NCBI RefSeq assembly: GCF_000002425.4
Contig: NC_037267.1
Location: forward strand, 6,275,396 to 6,339,395
Source: Physcomitrium patens
Lineage: Eukaryota; Streptophyta; Bryopsida; Funariales; Funariaceae
Length of the DNA: 64,000 bases
Direction: 5' to 3'
Position 1 is the stretch's first letter, and the number at the start of each line of letters is the position of its first letter. A program made the position numbers and the translations under genes. Below the pieces are notes generated by a model. It made no database searches, was not told the DNA's origin, and worked only from the letters and a program-made list of their open reading frames with translations. Of the stretch, positions 11,041 to 23,521 are shown piece after piece.

Positions 11041-11338
11041 TATTAGGGACACAGTCCTTAGAACCTTCTAGAGACAAGTTTCTAGAACATTCTAGAAGCA
11101 AGTCTCTGGAATCTTCTAGAAGCTTTTTATTTAGTAGAAGTTGCTTAAGAAGCTTCCTAAATAGGAGTACATATTAGCATCGAAGCTGAAGAGTTCTTCA
11201 GTCTTGACAACACATCTCTTGGAGCTCTACTTCACCTTTCTAGTATTATTCTTGTATTCATTTGCTTAATCTAGTTCATGCCTATTCTTCTTGAACTTCT
11301 TGTTAGATCTCGAGCTTACATTTCTATGTCCGTGATAC
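11041..11338 (+). repeat. Family C 3' LTR of C2
   Basis: The LTR follows a polypurine tract (AAAGGAGGGGG) at about 11026-11037. Its start is TATTAGGGACACAG instead of the TG seen in C1. Heat-shock-type triplets occur at 11061-11071 (GAA, TTC, GAG) and 11080-11097 (TTC, GAA, TTC, GAA), then near 11112-11123. The right end near 11338 is placed by comparison with C1 and no target duplication is evident. Confidence 0.65.
11061..11097. promoter_or_regulatory. Heat-shock-element array in C2 LTR
   Basis: Triplets at 11061 (GAA), 11066 (TTC), 11080 (TTC), 11085 (GAA), 11090 (TTC) and 11095 (GAA) form two blocks with the canonical 2-bp spacing. The copies in C1 and C2 are not identical but keep the spacing. 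Confidence 0.6.
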
Positions 11339-13823
11339 CAGTGTCAATGCCTCCACAAAAAGAACGAAATTTGGTTGCACAAAATGTCAACGCAACAAAA
11401 ATAATATAAAAAATTGAAGTATGAAGTCGCGTAGTGGCTCAAGGGATCGTTCTAGCTATTAAATTGGAGCGGATTCCAATTTGTTTTGCAGTAGAAGAAG
11501 AGAATGAAGCCCTTGTTACAATAAATATTAATTAGTTAGCGTTTCCACAAGGTCGATTGTCTAAAGGATTATGGCTTAAAAATGCTCTATTGAAGCATAT
11601 TTCATAAATATATTTTATGATACGAACATAAGATGTAGAGGATAGTGGCAAACGAAAATTATAGGCCACCAAAAAAGTAATATCAAAGCAGAATCAAAAA
11701 ATTGCAGAGAAAGAACGGATCTTCCAAGAAAATACGAAATCCAAGTTGACATTGGAGAGAAAATTTTTAAAGTAATAAGAAGCTTGGATGCAAGAAAAAA
11801 AAATACATATTACGGATTGTAAAAAGACAACTAGATGAATTGATTGAGACTTGCAAGATATGAGATTCAATAAGAGAAAAACTCAAATTCCAGTTATAAG
11901 TGGAATAAAAAAAGGCCAAGTTATTGACAATAATGAAAGCGGCATTTAGTAACCAATTTAAATGCAAAACAGAGAAGTTGAGGTCCGAAATCAAAGTTTT
12001 ATAAGCTAAGATGGCAAAATCGATAGAAAAATTAATCGCGAGCATCAATTGAAGATGTTCTAAAATAGATGAGTTAGCAGCAGCATTAGTTGAAACTTTG
12101 TGATGCCTAGATTTTAAAACCAGAGACTTTATTTTTGTATTATATAGATAAAATAGACTTATAATCCATAGAATAGTTAATTCAGGAGGACAAATGGTTA
12201 ATTTAGTTATTAAAAGTGGTTAATTATAGGATTATGATTTAAATCTGAGAATAAAAAGTAAGTGTATAGGAGTTATAGAAGTTAGTCTGAGTGCTAGACT
12301 ATAATTGTTATGGGTTGGGATAAGCTTTGTGCTATCTCTTATTTATTTTGTTGTTTTAGGTTTTGATCACTATGAAGTGAATTTTTAGAATAAATTAGAG
12401 ATTGATTTATAAGATATTGAGTATGTAATTGGAATATTATGTGATTGAATTATTATGAAAAGATATTGGGAGTTAGTTATTAAACTCTATGAAAGAAAGA
12501 TTATAGATGGAAGATTATGACTATTGATTATCGAGAGCTGTGTATTTTGAAGGAAGAAGTCTGTGATTATAGAAATTTTGAGAAGACAGTGTGAGAGTTG
12601 CAACTAGGTTTAGGGTTTTAGGATTTTGGATTTAGAAAGTGGAAAGCATTATAGTATTCTTTGATATTTTCTATGATTCATAATACGATTAATTATATGA
12701 CCCTAACAAGTAGAACTCATGTACTTAGTCTTTCCCTACGTTTGAATCTTCATATACATGTTTGTTCTAAAAAGAATTTGTAGAATAAGTACAATGATAA
12801 TTACAATCACTTAACAAAATGAAAGAAGATTAATCACAACAATTGACTTCACATTCAAATATACCATTTAAAATACTATTTATTAGAAGATGTATGAAAA
12901 TGTGAAGGTAAATTTTATCCTTCAATTTAAAATACAAGATGGCTTTAATTAAAAAATTCTTCTAATTGATGATATATAGTGGAAGTAGCAAAAATAAGAA
13001 CAAAAAAAATACAATACAAAACAAGTGAAACAAGTGCAATTAAGTAATTGTACACCACAAAATTGATTATAATTTATTTATTATATTTTTGCTTAGTAAA
13101 AAATAAAAGTAAAAAATTAAAAAATATATATTTTTAAATAGATAATTTTTTATCTTTTTAATGAAACAAAAAAAATATGAATCTAAATTACTATGGTTAA
13201 ATTATGATGGATTAAAGATTAAATATAAATAATAAAAAAATTATATCAATAATTTTTATCTTAAGAAAAACTTACTTAAGAGATGAAGAATTTGAACTTC
13301 ACTAAGATTCATATAGATGGATCTTTAAGAGAGGCCACAAAGCTTTAGTCCTATTTTCCTAACTACCTTCAAGATGCTAAAATTCATATAGGACTTACAC
13401 ATTTCTTTCTTACAATGACTACAATAGATAATGGTCCTCTTATTTTCTACTAATATAATCAATATTTTGCATTTTTAACTTTAACATAGTATTTAAAAAC
13501 ATCCAATTAGAGTTGACACCTTATGTGGCTTTCAAATCTTGTTCCATTTCTTCATAATAGCTTCTAAAGTGATAAAACTTATTTTTATCAAAGTCTTAAA
13601 AATTACTTTAAAAATTCTTAAATAATTTAAAATAAAATTAAAATAATATAAGTTTATTTTGATTTAAATTTTGATATATTTGTTGGAAAGATTCATCTTA
13701 TAAATTTTAAAATTTTATTAAAAAATAATCTTTTTAGGTAAATATTTGATTTTTTTAACATTATTTTATCTTATATTAATTACATCTTTTCATTTTATAG
13801 TTGCTTGTTATTTTATAAGAATA
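11339..13823. other. AT-rich gene-free stretch
   Basis: I find no coding region here. The sequence becomes strongly AT-rich after about 12000. The ORF at 11767-12048 is a low-complexity reading with no recognisable motif. The stretch ends at the Helitron 3' terminus at 13824. Confidence 0.6.
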
Positions 13824-13851
13824 CTAGCGGTTGGCGCTTGCTTTGCAACGC
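13824..13851 (-). terminator. Helitron 3' terminal hairpin and CTAG end
   Basis: The plus-strand text CTAGCGGTTGGCGCTTGC and the bases following it contain the inverted repeat described for Helitron rolling-circle termination, followed in element orientation by CTAG. A near copy of about 25 bp occurs at 24735-24765. Confidence 0.75.
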
Positions 13852-14259
13852 ATTAGTCCAACCATTTTAATGTAGTTCTTATATTACAAAATAGTTTAAA
13901 AGGAAGGTAACAACAATCTACATATATAAATATGTCTTCATGACCTAAGCATGAATTTTAAGAATGTAATATAATAGAATAGAGTAATAAATTTTAGAAA
14001 TAAAATGCATCTAAAGATACATGCATTGAAAAATATCCATTCATTGAATAGTGAAATTCAAGATGTAACCTTCTTCAATTGAATGGTAAGTTGTCTCAAT
14101 TGAGAAAATATAATTGAACACCAAAAGAATGCAATTGGATAGAAGGGGACGTCGCCAAAGCGTGCATGAACCTTAAACATGCAGAGTTTGAAACAAACTC
14201 TTAACTTTTCCATCCACCTGATTCAGGTGTAAATATTTATGGGAATTTATATGACAATG

Positions 14260-15915
14260 TCATGTAAAAACCTCATGATAAACAATGTTTTTAACCGTTC
14301 CCACGGCTTCATTGTTGTCATTGGCAACCTTAATGTTTGCAGGATGTCTACCACGAGACAATGCCACATATAATTGACCATGGCTAAATACTTCATTGCG
14401 AAGATAAATGCCAACTCGATCATATGATTGGCCCTGCGATTTGTTCATTGTCATGGCAAAAGCACCAGTGACAGGAAATTGTCTCCGATAAAGTGTGAAT
14501 AGCAAGCGGCTATCGTTGCAATGATGTGTGATTCTAGGAATCAATACCTCTTGGCTACGATAGCATCCTTCCACAATTTTACATAACAACACACTGGAAG
14601 ATACTTGCAAAAGACGCAAATGACTACCATTGCACAAACCTTTTGCCGGATTCAAGTTCCTTAGCAACATCAAATATTGGCCACATTTAAGACTTAATTG
14701 GTGAGGAGGCAAACCGCTCAATTGTAAAGAATTCAAAAACTCCACTGAGTAATGATGGGCATGTTCATCATTCTCGTGAATAAAATCAGCACTAAAACAT
14801 TGATGCACATCACCAAGTATACGATCGGTGATTTTTCGGTTGATTTCTTGGGCATCATCATTCCGGACAGCCAAAATGACGCGCTCAAAAAAATCAACTA
14901 GATCATCAAAAATAGCATCAATGAGACCATCTAAAGAATTTCCAGGAGCAACTAATCCTAGCGGTAAATCTACCTTTGGACCGGTTTTGCCCTCATCAAT
15001 ATCTAACAAAAATCGTTGAAAGTCCGGTTGACTTTGCAAACGCATGTTAGTGGTCAAATGAAAATGTTGCATTAGTGAAAATAGGTATGAATATCGCAAG
15101 CAAGCTTGAACAGTTTGCTTGCAACCTCCACGTACAACTATAGGCAAAGTTTGGCGAAAATCACTGCCATATAATACTACAACACCACCATTTGGACTAT
15201 CTATATTGCGTATATCTCGCAATGATCTGTCTATAGCTTCAAACATAAAACGATGCCCAGTACAAGCTTCATCAAGTACAATCAATTGTACTTCACGTAA
15301 GCTTTGACCTAATGGAGACTGGGCACTAATGTTACAAATTGATGCATCGTGCAATTGTAAAGGAATAGCAAGAGCTGAATGTGCCATTCGCCCTTCATTC
15401 AATAGGCATGCGGCAATTCCACTTGTTGCCATTGCCATACACTTGACATTACGACCACGAAGATAACCCAATATGGTGTTATACAAAAAGGTCTTACCTA
15501 TACCACCAGGACTATCTAAAAAGAAAAGCCGATCTGGAGAATCAGAATTTAAAACGGCAGTGGTCACCACATTAAAAACAATGTATTGTTCTTCATTGAG
15601 CCTACCTACATCCTCCTCTAGAAAAGTTATGTTTTGGTTATCAAAATCAATATTGTCATTGGAATCACCGCCAACATCAACAATGTTTGAATAACCAAAC
15701 TCATTCAATTCTTCAATATTAAAAAAATCTGTAAGATGTTTGTCTGATGATGAAAAATATTCTTCAATGGACAAAATTGCTTTACAATAGCGATTTTGAT
15801 CATTGCGCCAATCATCAGACATAGCATCAAGATGTGTCTTTAGTAAGCTAAGAGGATCTTGCGGTTGTCCAAACACAAGAAGTGTTGCAAACAATCGCCG
15901 AACTTGTTTAGGCAA
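14260..15915 (-). pseudogene. Helitron PIF1-type helicase domain
   Basis: An uninterrupted 551-codon C-terminal section of the RepHel protein. It shows a PIF1-like superfamily 1 helicase: NEEQYIVFN, Walker A in FLDSPGGIGKTFLYNTIL, Walker B in LIVLDEACTGH (most relatives have DEA-PM), DFRQTLPIV, the TTNMRLQ motif, and near the C-terminus FAMTMNKSQGQSYDRVGIYL and QLYVALSRGR. The domain looks catalytically intact. It would unwind DNA during rolling-circle transposition. It is in the same frame as the Rep part, separated from it by three nonsense codons between 15940 and 16227. Confidence 0.9.
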
Positions 15916-17295
15916 CGCAATGACAGTTGCCTCTTGCAGACAATTTTCCTATTCAGAATCATCTTGTAAAAGTCCTCTTGCAATATAAGCGGCCTTGTAC
16001 ATTAGATGCACTATATCATGAAAACAAAGTAGGTCCTCAAATGAAGTTGGTGCCTCGACATGAGTCAACAACAAACGTAAGTAAAATACTTCGGTACCTA
16101 TGGGAACCATGTTTATCCGACCAAAAACTTTTATCTTACGTACTCTTCTTTCTCACATGTTATTCTTCACATCCCACTTGTAATAGAGTGGAAGATCCAT
16201 GTAACGAAGAAGCATATAGTTGCCTTAATTGCCAGAAGCAATTAAGGCACGAATATGGCAATTAAGCTCAAAAAACTTGGTGAGTTTAGTCTCAGCATTT
16301 TGATCAATCACCAAGTGCAAAGATGTTCCTTCCTTAAAAGTAACATATTGCTGACCGGGAAGGTGAACAGGCAAACGACAAATACTATGGCTCTTATTAT
16401 TAGTTTCAAAATCAAAGAGCCTCCAACATGCTTCTTGGGCAGCCACATAACGACCCTCCAAGAAATCCTTAATCTCATCTACCACTTCATCTGTTTCTAC
16501 AACACCACGATTTGGACCTTTAAAAATATACTTGTGGAGGTATTTGACAATTTTTATAGAACTGCAAATTTCCACATTAATGTGACAATTAAACCGACCT
16601 ATCAAATATGGATTGTATGGCACAACCCATCGATTGTCTAAACGGACAATTTGTCCACGTACATGTTTCTTGATATATCGACCTTGATTTCGACGACGGT
16701 AAAAAACATGTCCGTCACCATCCACCTCAGTAGTATCTCGAGCTTGCATCGGATAGTTTTTTGTACATCTATCGTCTTCCATGCATGGACAATTGAGATT
16801 GTCCAAACCACATGGTCCATGCATCATGTGCTTGGCAACCGCGGCATACAATTGCGGTTGACTATCTAAATCGGGAATCTCCGCACATACTATCCTATCT
16901 ACAAGGTCACAGTCATTGACCTTGTCTTTCAACCAAAGAAGAATGTGTGCATGAGGAAGACCACGTTTTTGAAACTCAATAGTGTAACAAAAAGCAATTG
17001 TCTCTCCCATGACATTCTTCTTCGTAATCTCATCCATCAATGCTCTTAACTTGAGCTCAAAAACACGCACAACAATATCTGGATGATCAGGAGGACTTTG
17101 ACCTGGCTCAAGCTCATCAAGAATCTCAGGCCAGGTCGGATTACATGTCATTGTCACAAATAAATCGGGTTTTTCTAAAACTCTAACCAAAACCATACTA
17201 TCATGAAAGAATTTTTGCATGTATCGGGGGGAACCAATGAATGTTACAGGTAAGATAATGCGACGCCCAATGCATGCTCCATTGTCTTCGTGCAA
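15916..17295 (-). pseudogene. Helitron Rep (HUH) domain
   Basis: The 356-codon open stretch 17295-16225 carries the rolling-circle replication initiator: DLFVTMTCNPTWPEI, the metal-binding HUH motif in FQKRGLPHAHILLWL, a Cys-rich segment (CGLDNLNCPC), and the two-tyrosine region IVKYLHKYIFKG, whose Tyr residues would nick and join DNA. After a TAA at 16225-16227 the frame goes on with two more stops, near 16156 and 15951, to the helicase, and still shows the linker EAPTSFEDL. The nicking motifs look intact; the damage is nonsense codons only. Confidence 0.9.
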
Positions 17296-17310
17296 AGCAT
17301 CTACGACCCC

Positions 17311-18036
17311 CTAATAGCACTCTGCATGAAGTTCAGTTTGATGTTGCCTAATGAAAAGCAAATTTTCATGTTCTACACGTAAATACTGATCCACTACATA
17401 TTGCTGGAATAATCTACCAGCCTTATGTAATACATTAGATTTTGGGCGCTTTTGAAGCAAATATTGGACATATGACTTTAAAGTCACTCCAATATCTGCT
17501 TTAAAAGTTGGTGACCACCCACATCGCCCATCAGGAAACAACAAAGGATAGGATAAAGCATCGTAAGCAGAATGAATTTCTTTTATTCGTATTAAATCTC
17601 CACCACGTTGGTGAAGAATAATATCTCTACCAAAATTCATGTATTGTTCGTCAAGAAAAATAGCAGCAACCTCTGAAACTACTTGGCAATTATATCGATG
17701 GGGATGTTCACCAAAAGGAACCTCACCGGAGATACGAAGTCCCATGTTTTGTTCCCTTTGAAGAACATCACGCGAAGACTTAAAACCACGAACCAACGCA
17801 TTTATGGATTCTAAAACTTCTTGAATGTTGTTAACAACATCACGATGAAGATCATCAAAAATCTCCATACGACGATTTGTTTGTAAACTATCATCCAAGA
17901 AATAAATTTGTGCAAATCTAGCACCTTCGTCTAAATCGGGTTGTAAATTTCCAATGTGATGGCATAACTCTCCGTTCACACGAAAAGTATATACCCTTCT
18001 ACCTTCAACTTAGCCAGACTGAAACTTACTACGCAT
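17311..18036 (-). pseudogene. Helitron Rep N-terminal region, central piece
   Basis: The 222-codon open stretch 17979-17311 contains the conserved Helitron N-terminal features GELCHHIGNLQPD, a helix-rich region, DIILHQRGGDLIRIKEIHSAYDALSYPLLFPDGRCGW and YVQYLLQKR. It ends in a TAG at 17311-17313 just before the Rep domain, in the same frame. Upstream the frame passes a TAA near 18012 and is then cut by A1 at 18037. Confidence 0.85.
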
Positions 18037-18597
18037 TGTCAAGGACAAGAACTCGATGAAAAAACAATTCAGACAAGTGAGCCTTCAGTCAAAGAAAGGT
18101 AACAAAATATAAATAAACAAGTATGTATATTGAAAGAGAAACTGAGATGGCTATTGCCAAAAGACAAGAAAACTAGAGACCCTTGAAACTAGAGTGGAAG
18201 CAAGAAAGGACTTGACAAGAGTGAAGAAGCCTTCACTCTTGTCTCTACATATACTATCTAACTAGGGCCAACATGGCGACGTTCTATAGGACCTCCAATA
18301 TGTGTTGACTTTGTAGGACACATGCCTTGACTTACAAGGCAAGTTTTTCTACGTGTGCGCAACATAGTTAGCTTGATCTTCAAGCTAACAACATGTGTGG
18401 CACATGGCCAACTTGTTGACCACGTTTCTAATCCAAAAAATCAATTAAAGACACCTATGAAGTCAAAGCAGTGTCTAGGAAGTTTCTAGGAAGCTTCTAT
18501 ATTAAATATTATAGAATTAACTTACTTTTAACTACTTTTACTTACTTCTACCTATTTCTATATGTAATTATTAGCTTACGTGATTATGACCGTGACA
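18037..18597 (-). repeat. A1 3' LTR
   Basis: A 561-bp LTR in minus orientation, TG...CA ended, next to a G-rich polypurine tract (plus-strand run of C at 18601-18607). Within it the inverted repeat CTTCACTCTTGTC/GACAAGAGTGAAG lies at about 18211-18244. It is slightly different from the 5' LTR at 23522-24081. Confidence 0.9.
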
Positions 18598-18717
18598 TTA
18601 CCCCCCCTTCTAGAGACGAGTTCCACGAGGAGCGGTCATCATATGTTGAGAAAATCTATGATGCGACGAATTGTATTCGCCACATACTCTGATCTCTGTT
18701 CTCTTCGAAGATGATTT
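18598..18717 (-). pseudogene. A1 third-ORF remnant with deletion
   Basis: In element orientation the pol stop is followed at once by the last part of the third ORF (segment IFEENRDQ, reading out of phase, then FLNI-like end) and the polypurine tract. Compared with A2 (38556-38994) about 440 bp are gone, with a few A/T bases shared at the joint near 18710-18717. Confidence 0.6.
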
Positions 18718-20223
18718 TCATCTTGATTTTGATGGATGTCGTTGATGAAAAACTTTGACTTTAGCTAATGCATTTGCTAGATTCCTGGATGGCTTCTATG
18801 TGCGTTCACTAATATTATATCCACGCCAATGAACAAGATATTCCAGCTTATTTTGGCGCCGCCTTGAGTCTAATATCTCTTCCACCTCAAATTCTTCATT
18901 ATTATCTACTTTCATAGGAGGCGGTGGCATTTGTCTTCTTCCTTGTATATCCACTGTCTTATATGGTTCAAGAAGAGACACGTGGAATACAGGATGGATC
19001 CTCATTGACTCCGGTAGATGTAACCGATATGCAACTGGGTTGATTTGTTCAGAAAGAGAAAAGGGGTCAAGCCTACGATAGTCCAACTTGTCATAAGGTC
19101 GAGTAGTCTTGATATTGCGACGAAGTAGCCATACCTTATCATCCACGTTGAGTTGTAGTTGCTCCTTAGGATATAGATCTACGTTTATCTTTTGTCGTTC
19201 TTGAGCTTCCTTCAATTGCGTCTTCATTATTGCATGTAACTCTGACAACCGATTTGCCATATCTTCTGCTGTAGGATTATCAACTTTTGAAAAATCAAAA
19301 GTATCAAGTCGTAGATGATAGCCATAATTGGCAAAGAAAGGTGTTTGTTGCATGGAAGAATGTGCCGTATTATTATAAGCAAACTGTGCCAATGGCAGAA
19401 GGGTTGTCCAATCATCTTGTTGGTAGTTGATAGTACACCTTAAATATTGCTCCAAGACTTGGTTTACGCGCTCTGTTTGTCCATCAGTTTGAGGATGGAA
19501 AGCCGAAGATAGCTTTATGTCCACTTTTAAAATCTTGAAAAGGGTCCTCCAAAATCTTGACACAAATTGAATACCCCTATCCGATATGATATCTTTAGGT
19601 AATCCATGATAGCGATAGATATTATCAATGAAAAGCTTAGCTGTTTCTTCACCTATGATAGATTTTGTACATGGCACAAAATGTGCCATCTTGGTGAAAC
19701 GATCTACTATCACAAATATAGAATCATAAGATCTTGAGCTTGGAAGATCTGTGATGAAATCCATAGAAACAGAAGACCATGGTTGTTCTGGTATAGGTAA
19801 TGGCTGAAGAAGTCCATAAGGTCGATGACAAGGAATTTTTGATCTTGAATAAATATCACATGATTGTACAAAGTCTTTGACTGACTTCCACATTTGTGGC
19901 CACCAAAAATCTCTTGATATGAGTTCCAAAGTCTTATTATATCCAAAGTGCCCTGCTGCTAGAAAGTCATGACGTGCTTGAAGAACACGTAAATGTGCTT
20001 CTCCTTCTGGAACATATAGGCGTCTTTCAAAATATAATAGATTATTCTTGAACTCGAACTTCGAAGGATCATGAGACTTGAAAGAATTATTTTCGATATC
20101 ATAAACAAGAGGGTCTGAGGACATACTGGACTGGATTTGCTTAAGAAAAGTTGAATCAACAGTCAATGTTGATTTCATTGCTCGGAGATGAAATTGCTCC
20201 GGTTTCAAGAGGACCGTTCTTTG
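18718..20223 (-). pseudogene. A1 integrase and chromodomain
   Basis: The open stretch 20208-18796 (470 codons) holds the integrase: zinc-binding HHCC region, MDFITDLP, ISDRGIQF and QTDGQTERVNQ giving D,D35E, then the C-terminal domain and a chromodomain (FEVEEILDSRR, LEYLVHWRGYNISERT). A TAG at the chromodomain Trp ends the stretch; the frame goes on for about 25 codons to a TGA at 18718-18720. The catalytic residues are all present. Confidence 0.9.
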
Positions 20224-22206
20224 TTACTCAAAAATTGCATCTCCTTCTTTTGGTGCAAAATAAGAACGTCTAGATAGGGCATCAAACAAAGCTTGTTGTT
20301 TTTCTGGCCGATAAGTGATAATGAACTCGAATCTTAACAAAGACATACTCCAACGAGCTTGACGACGATTTAATACGCGTGCTGACATGAAATACTCGAG
20401 GTTCTTGTGATCTGTATACACAGTGACTGGACTAGAAGCGCCTTCTAGATAATGACGCCATTCTTGAAAGGAATCCACGATCGCAAGAAGTTTTTTATCG
20501 TGGATCTCATAATTGATCTCGGCTGTTGAGAATTTTCTTGAATGAAAAGCTATTGGATGAAGTTTGTCATCGGTTCTCATTTGTGATAAAACTACACCCA
20601 AGGCAAAATCTGATGCATCTGTTTCCATAAAAAATGCCTTGAAAAAGTCAACACGATATAAGACTGGTGCAGAGACAAACGATGTCTTCAAGGCTTCAAA
20701 TGCTGCTTCCGCTTCTTGATTCCATTGGAATTTATCTTTACTAGTCAAGCGTGTAAGTGGAGCTGCAACTCGTGAGAAAACTTTGATGAAGATCCGATAG
20801 TAATTAGCAAATCCCAAGAAACATTGGACATCTCTTACTGTCCTTGGAATCTTCCAATCCATGATTGTTTGGACTTTCTTAGAATCCATCATGAGACCAT
20901 CATTTGAAATGATGTATCCTAAAAAATCAACTTGAGTAGTGTGAAATACACACTTTTCCATCTTGGCGTACAATCCTGCATTTCTAAGTTTTTGTAATAT
21001 TTGACGAACATGTATTTTATATTCTTCGACGTTCTTAGAATAGATCAAGATATCGTCTAGATAGCAGACAACAAAATTGTCTAAGAATTCACGAAATACA
21101 TCATTCATGAGATGTTGAAAAGCAGTTGGTGCATTCGTGAGTCCAAAGGGCATGACATTATATTCGAAATGTCCATACCTGGTTCGAAACGCAGTCTTCC
21201 ATTCATCTCCTTCTTTGATCCGTACTAGATTATATGCTCTTTTTAGATCTATTTTTATATAGATCTTAGCTTGATTCAACTGGTCAAGGAGTCCTGATAT
21301 CAAAGGTAATGGATACCTGTTCTTGATTGTGATCTTGTTGAGTCTTCGATAATCAACACACATTCGTAAAGATCCATCTTTTTTCTTTACGAATAGAATT
21401 GGAGCTCCTGCTGGAGATTTTGAATGGCGTATGAAATTCTTCGCTAAATTCTCGTCAATATATGTCTTGAGTTCAGCCATCTCATCTTGCGATAAACTGT
21501 AAATTGATCCAAATGGTGGCTGAGTTCCTTCCTTGAGGTCGATTGAACAATCATATGGGCGATGCTCAGGAAGAATATCTGCATTCTTTTTCTCAAAAAC
21601 ATCTTCATACTCTTGATATTGACTTAGAATGCCACTTGAAGTCTTTACATTTTCAAAAATAGGTGCAACATAAATAGCAAAAGTTGATCCTTCTTTTGCT
21701 GCGTGTATAAATGCTTTTGCACCTATTAGTACGAGTTTTACTATAGTAGACTTATAATTTTTTACTTGGTTAGTAGAACTATTAATAACGCTTTGAGAAA
21801 AGTCAAGTTTATGCAAATTCCAATCTATTCGAGGATTATATTTTTCTATCCAGGATAAACCTAAAATAACTGGATTGGACGGGGATTTAATTATGTTAAA
21901 AGCTATGTAGCTATCATGACCGTCTATTGTTACTTTTATAGAATGAGTTTCATGAGTGACATCTCCAAAAGATAAGGGACGACCATCTATGACTTCTACA
22001 TGTACTGGTTTAGGTTTCTATGCAAAGGGTATTTTACGACTTTTAACAAATTGTTCATCTAAAAAACATGCTGAGGCTCCCGAATCTAATAAAGCAGAGG
22101 CTTTGTAATTCTTAGGTCCTAAATATAAGTCTATTATAAAACAAGGAGAGGGTTCTGAGGAGAAGATAGGACCTTCATTAGGAATTGTACAAGGTTCCAG
22201 CTGAAC
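20224..22206 (-). pseudogene. A1 protease, reverse transcriptase and RNase H
   Basis: The open stretch 21816-20224 (530 codons) carries the RT (LFVKKKDGSLRMCVDYRRLN, the active site CYLDDILIYS) and RNase H (METDASDFALG, INYEIHDKKLLAIVDSF). Upstream, the retropepsin-like region LLDSGASACFLDEQF is readable but interrupted by TAG at 22018-22020 and by other stops near 22140. The downstream stop replaces the first Gln of a QQ or QR pair that A3 retains (FEQQRTV). Confidence 0.9.
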
Positions 22207-22211
22207 GGTCC

Positions 22212-23311
22212 CTATTGTAGCTGGACGAATCCGTTTTCCGACATGTTGTCTTCTTTGACCGTTGTATCCCTCATTTTATAGTTGCGTCGTTTCTTTGGAC
22301 AATGTTGAGCAGTGTGCTTAGGTTCTCCGCAATATAAACATAATCCTTCTTGACGACGACGAATCTTTTTTTGCTCAGTTAGGGGTTTAAAACGTACCGC
22401 GTCAATTTGCATGTCTTCTAATTCTGAATGTACGTTTGGCAAAGATGTTGATGTTGCCATTGAGTAATAATGTTGAGGTTCCCGTGAATGATTCTTGGAT
22501 CGAAATTCGAAAAGTCGACTATCACATTTTACCGCAAAATCGATTGCTTGACTTAAAGTTTGAGGATCAAGTAAGTTGAGCATGAATTTCTTTACTTTGT
22601 ATTGCAATCCATAAACAAATTGACTGATGAGTGCAGCATCATCCCACTTGATGTCAATTGCAAGTTGTCAAAATTGTGAAGCATATATTGTTACTGAGCG
22701 ATTTTCTTGTCGCAAAATTCGGATCTTATTTGTTGGAACACGAGTTGCATCGTGTTCACCATACAAAATTGTGAAGCATATATTGTTACTGAGCGATTTT
22801 CTTGTCGCAAAATTCGGATCTTATTTGTTGCAACACGAGTTGCATCGTGTTCACCATACATAGATCGAAACTCTACCAAAAAAGCTTCCAAATTATCCAA
22901 TATTGAATTTCGTTGTTCAAGAAAAGACGAAAACCACGATAATGCAGAACCAGAAAGTAGAGTGCCAATAAACCTGACTTGTGATCCTAGAGTTGGATAG
23001 CTTTGCAGTTGAAGTTCAATTGCCAATTATACTTGATTGATGAACCCTCGAAACTTTGATCTCGTACCATCAAATTACTCGGGTAAGGCAATTCTTGGTT
23101 CTCTAGGGCTTTCAGCGTGTTGTACAATTGGAGAACGAACGTGATTTGTTGTAGATGTTGAAGCAGCTTCGATCATCTCTATATCTCCACTTTCTGCTAT
23201 TCTTGTTCTTTCATGTGTTGGTGAATTGAGTTGATGCATCGCAAGCATTAACTCCTTCATTTGCTCTTGCATTTGTGCCATTGTACTCTTCATTTCAACA
23301 AGCTCTGCCAT
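22212..23311 (-). pseudogene. A1 gag with internal 95-bp duplication
   Basis: Gag starts at 23311 (MAELVEMKSTMAQMQEQMKEL, a predicted coiled coil) and ends at 22212 with the CCHC knuckle CLYCGEPKHTAQHC. There are stops near 23075 and 23027, and a tandem duplication at 22669-22860 shifts the frame in the middle. The capsid core (FIGTLLSGSALSWFSSFLEQR) is clear. Pol follows in another frame, as in A3. Confidence 0.9.
22669..22860. repeat. 95-bp tandem duplication inside A1 gag
   Basis: The text starting CAAAATTGTGAAGCATATATT at 22669 repeats at 22764 and runs to about 22860 with one or two differences. A2 and A3 have it once, so the duplication arose in A1 after insertion or in its immediate source. 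Confidence 0.85.
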
Positions 23312-23521
23312 AATGATACTATGAAGAAAGATTTGTTTGATACTATCAAGACAAAAGAAAAAAAATGCTTGATAACAAAGAAGATACTAAGAACAATATC
23401 AGTTTAGAAGTGGATAATCCGCAAACTTCTAAAACGCTTATGTCTTGTCAAGAGAAAGGGGTAATCCACTCTTACTCAAGAAAAACAAAGCTCTGATATT
23501 GTAAGTGTACTCTTGTCAATC

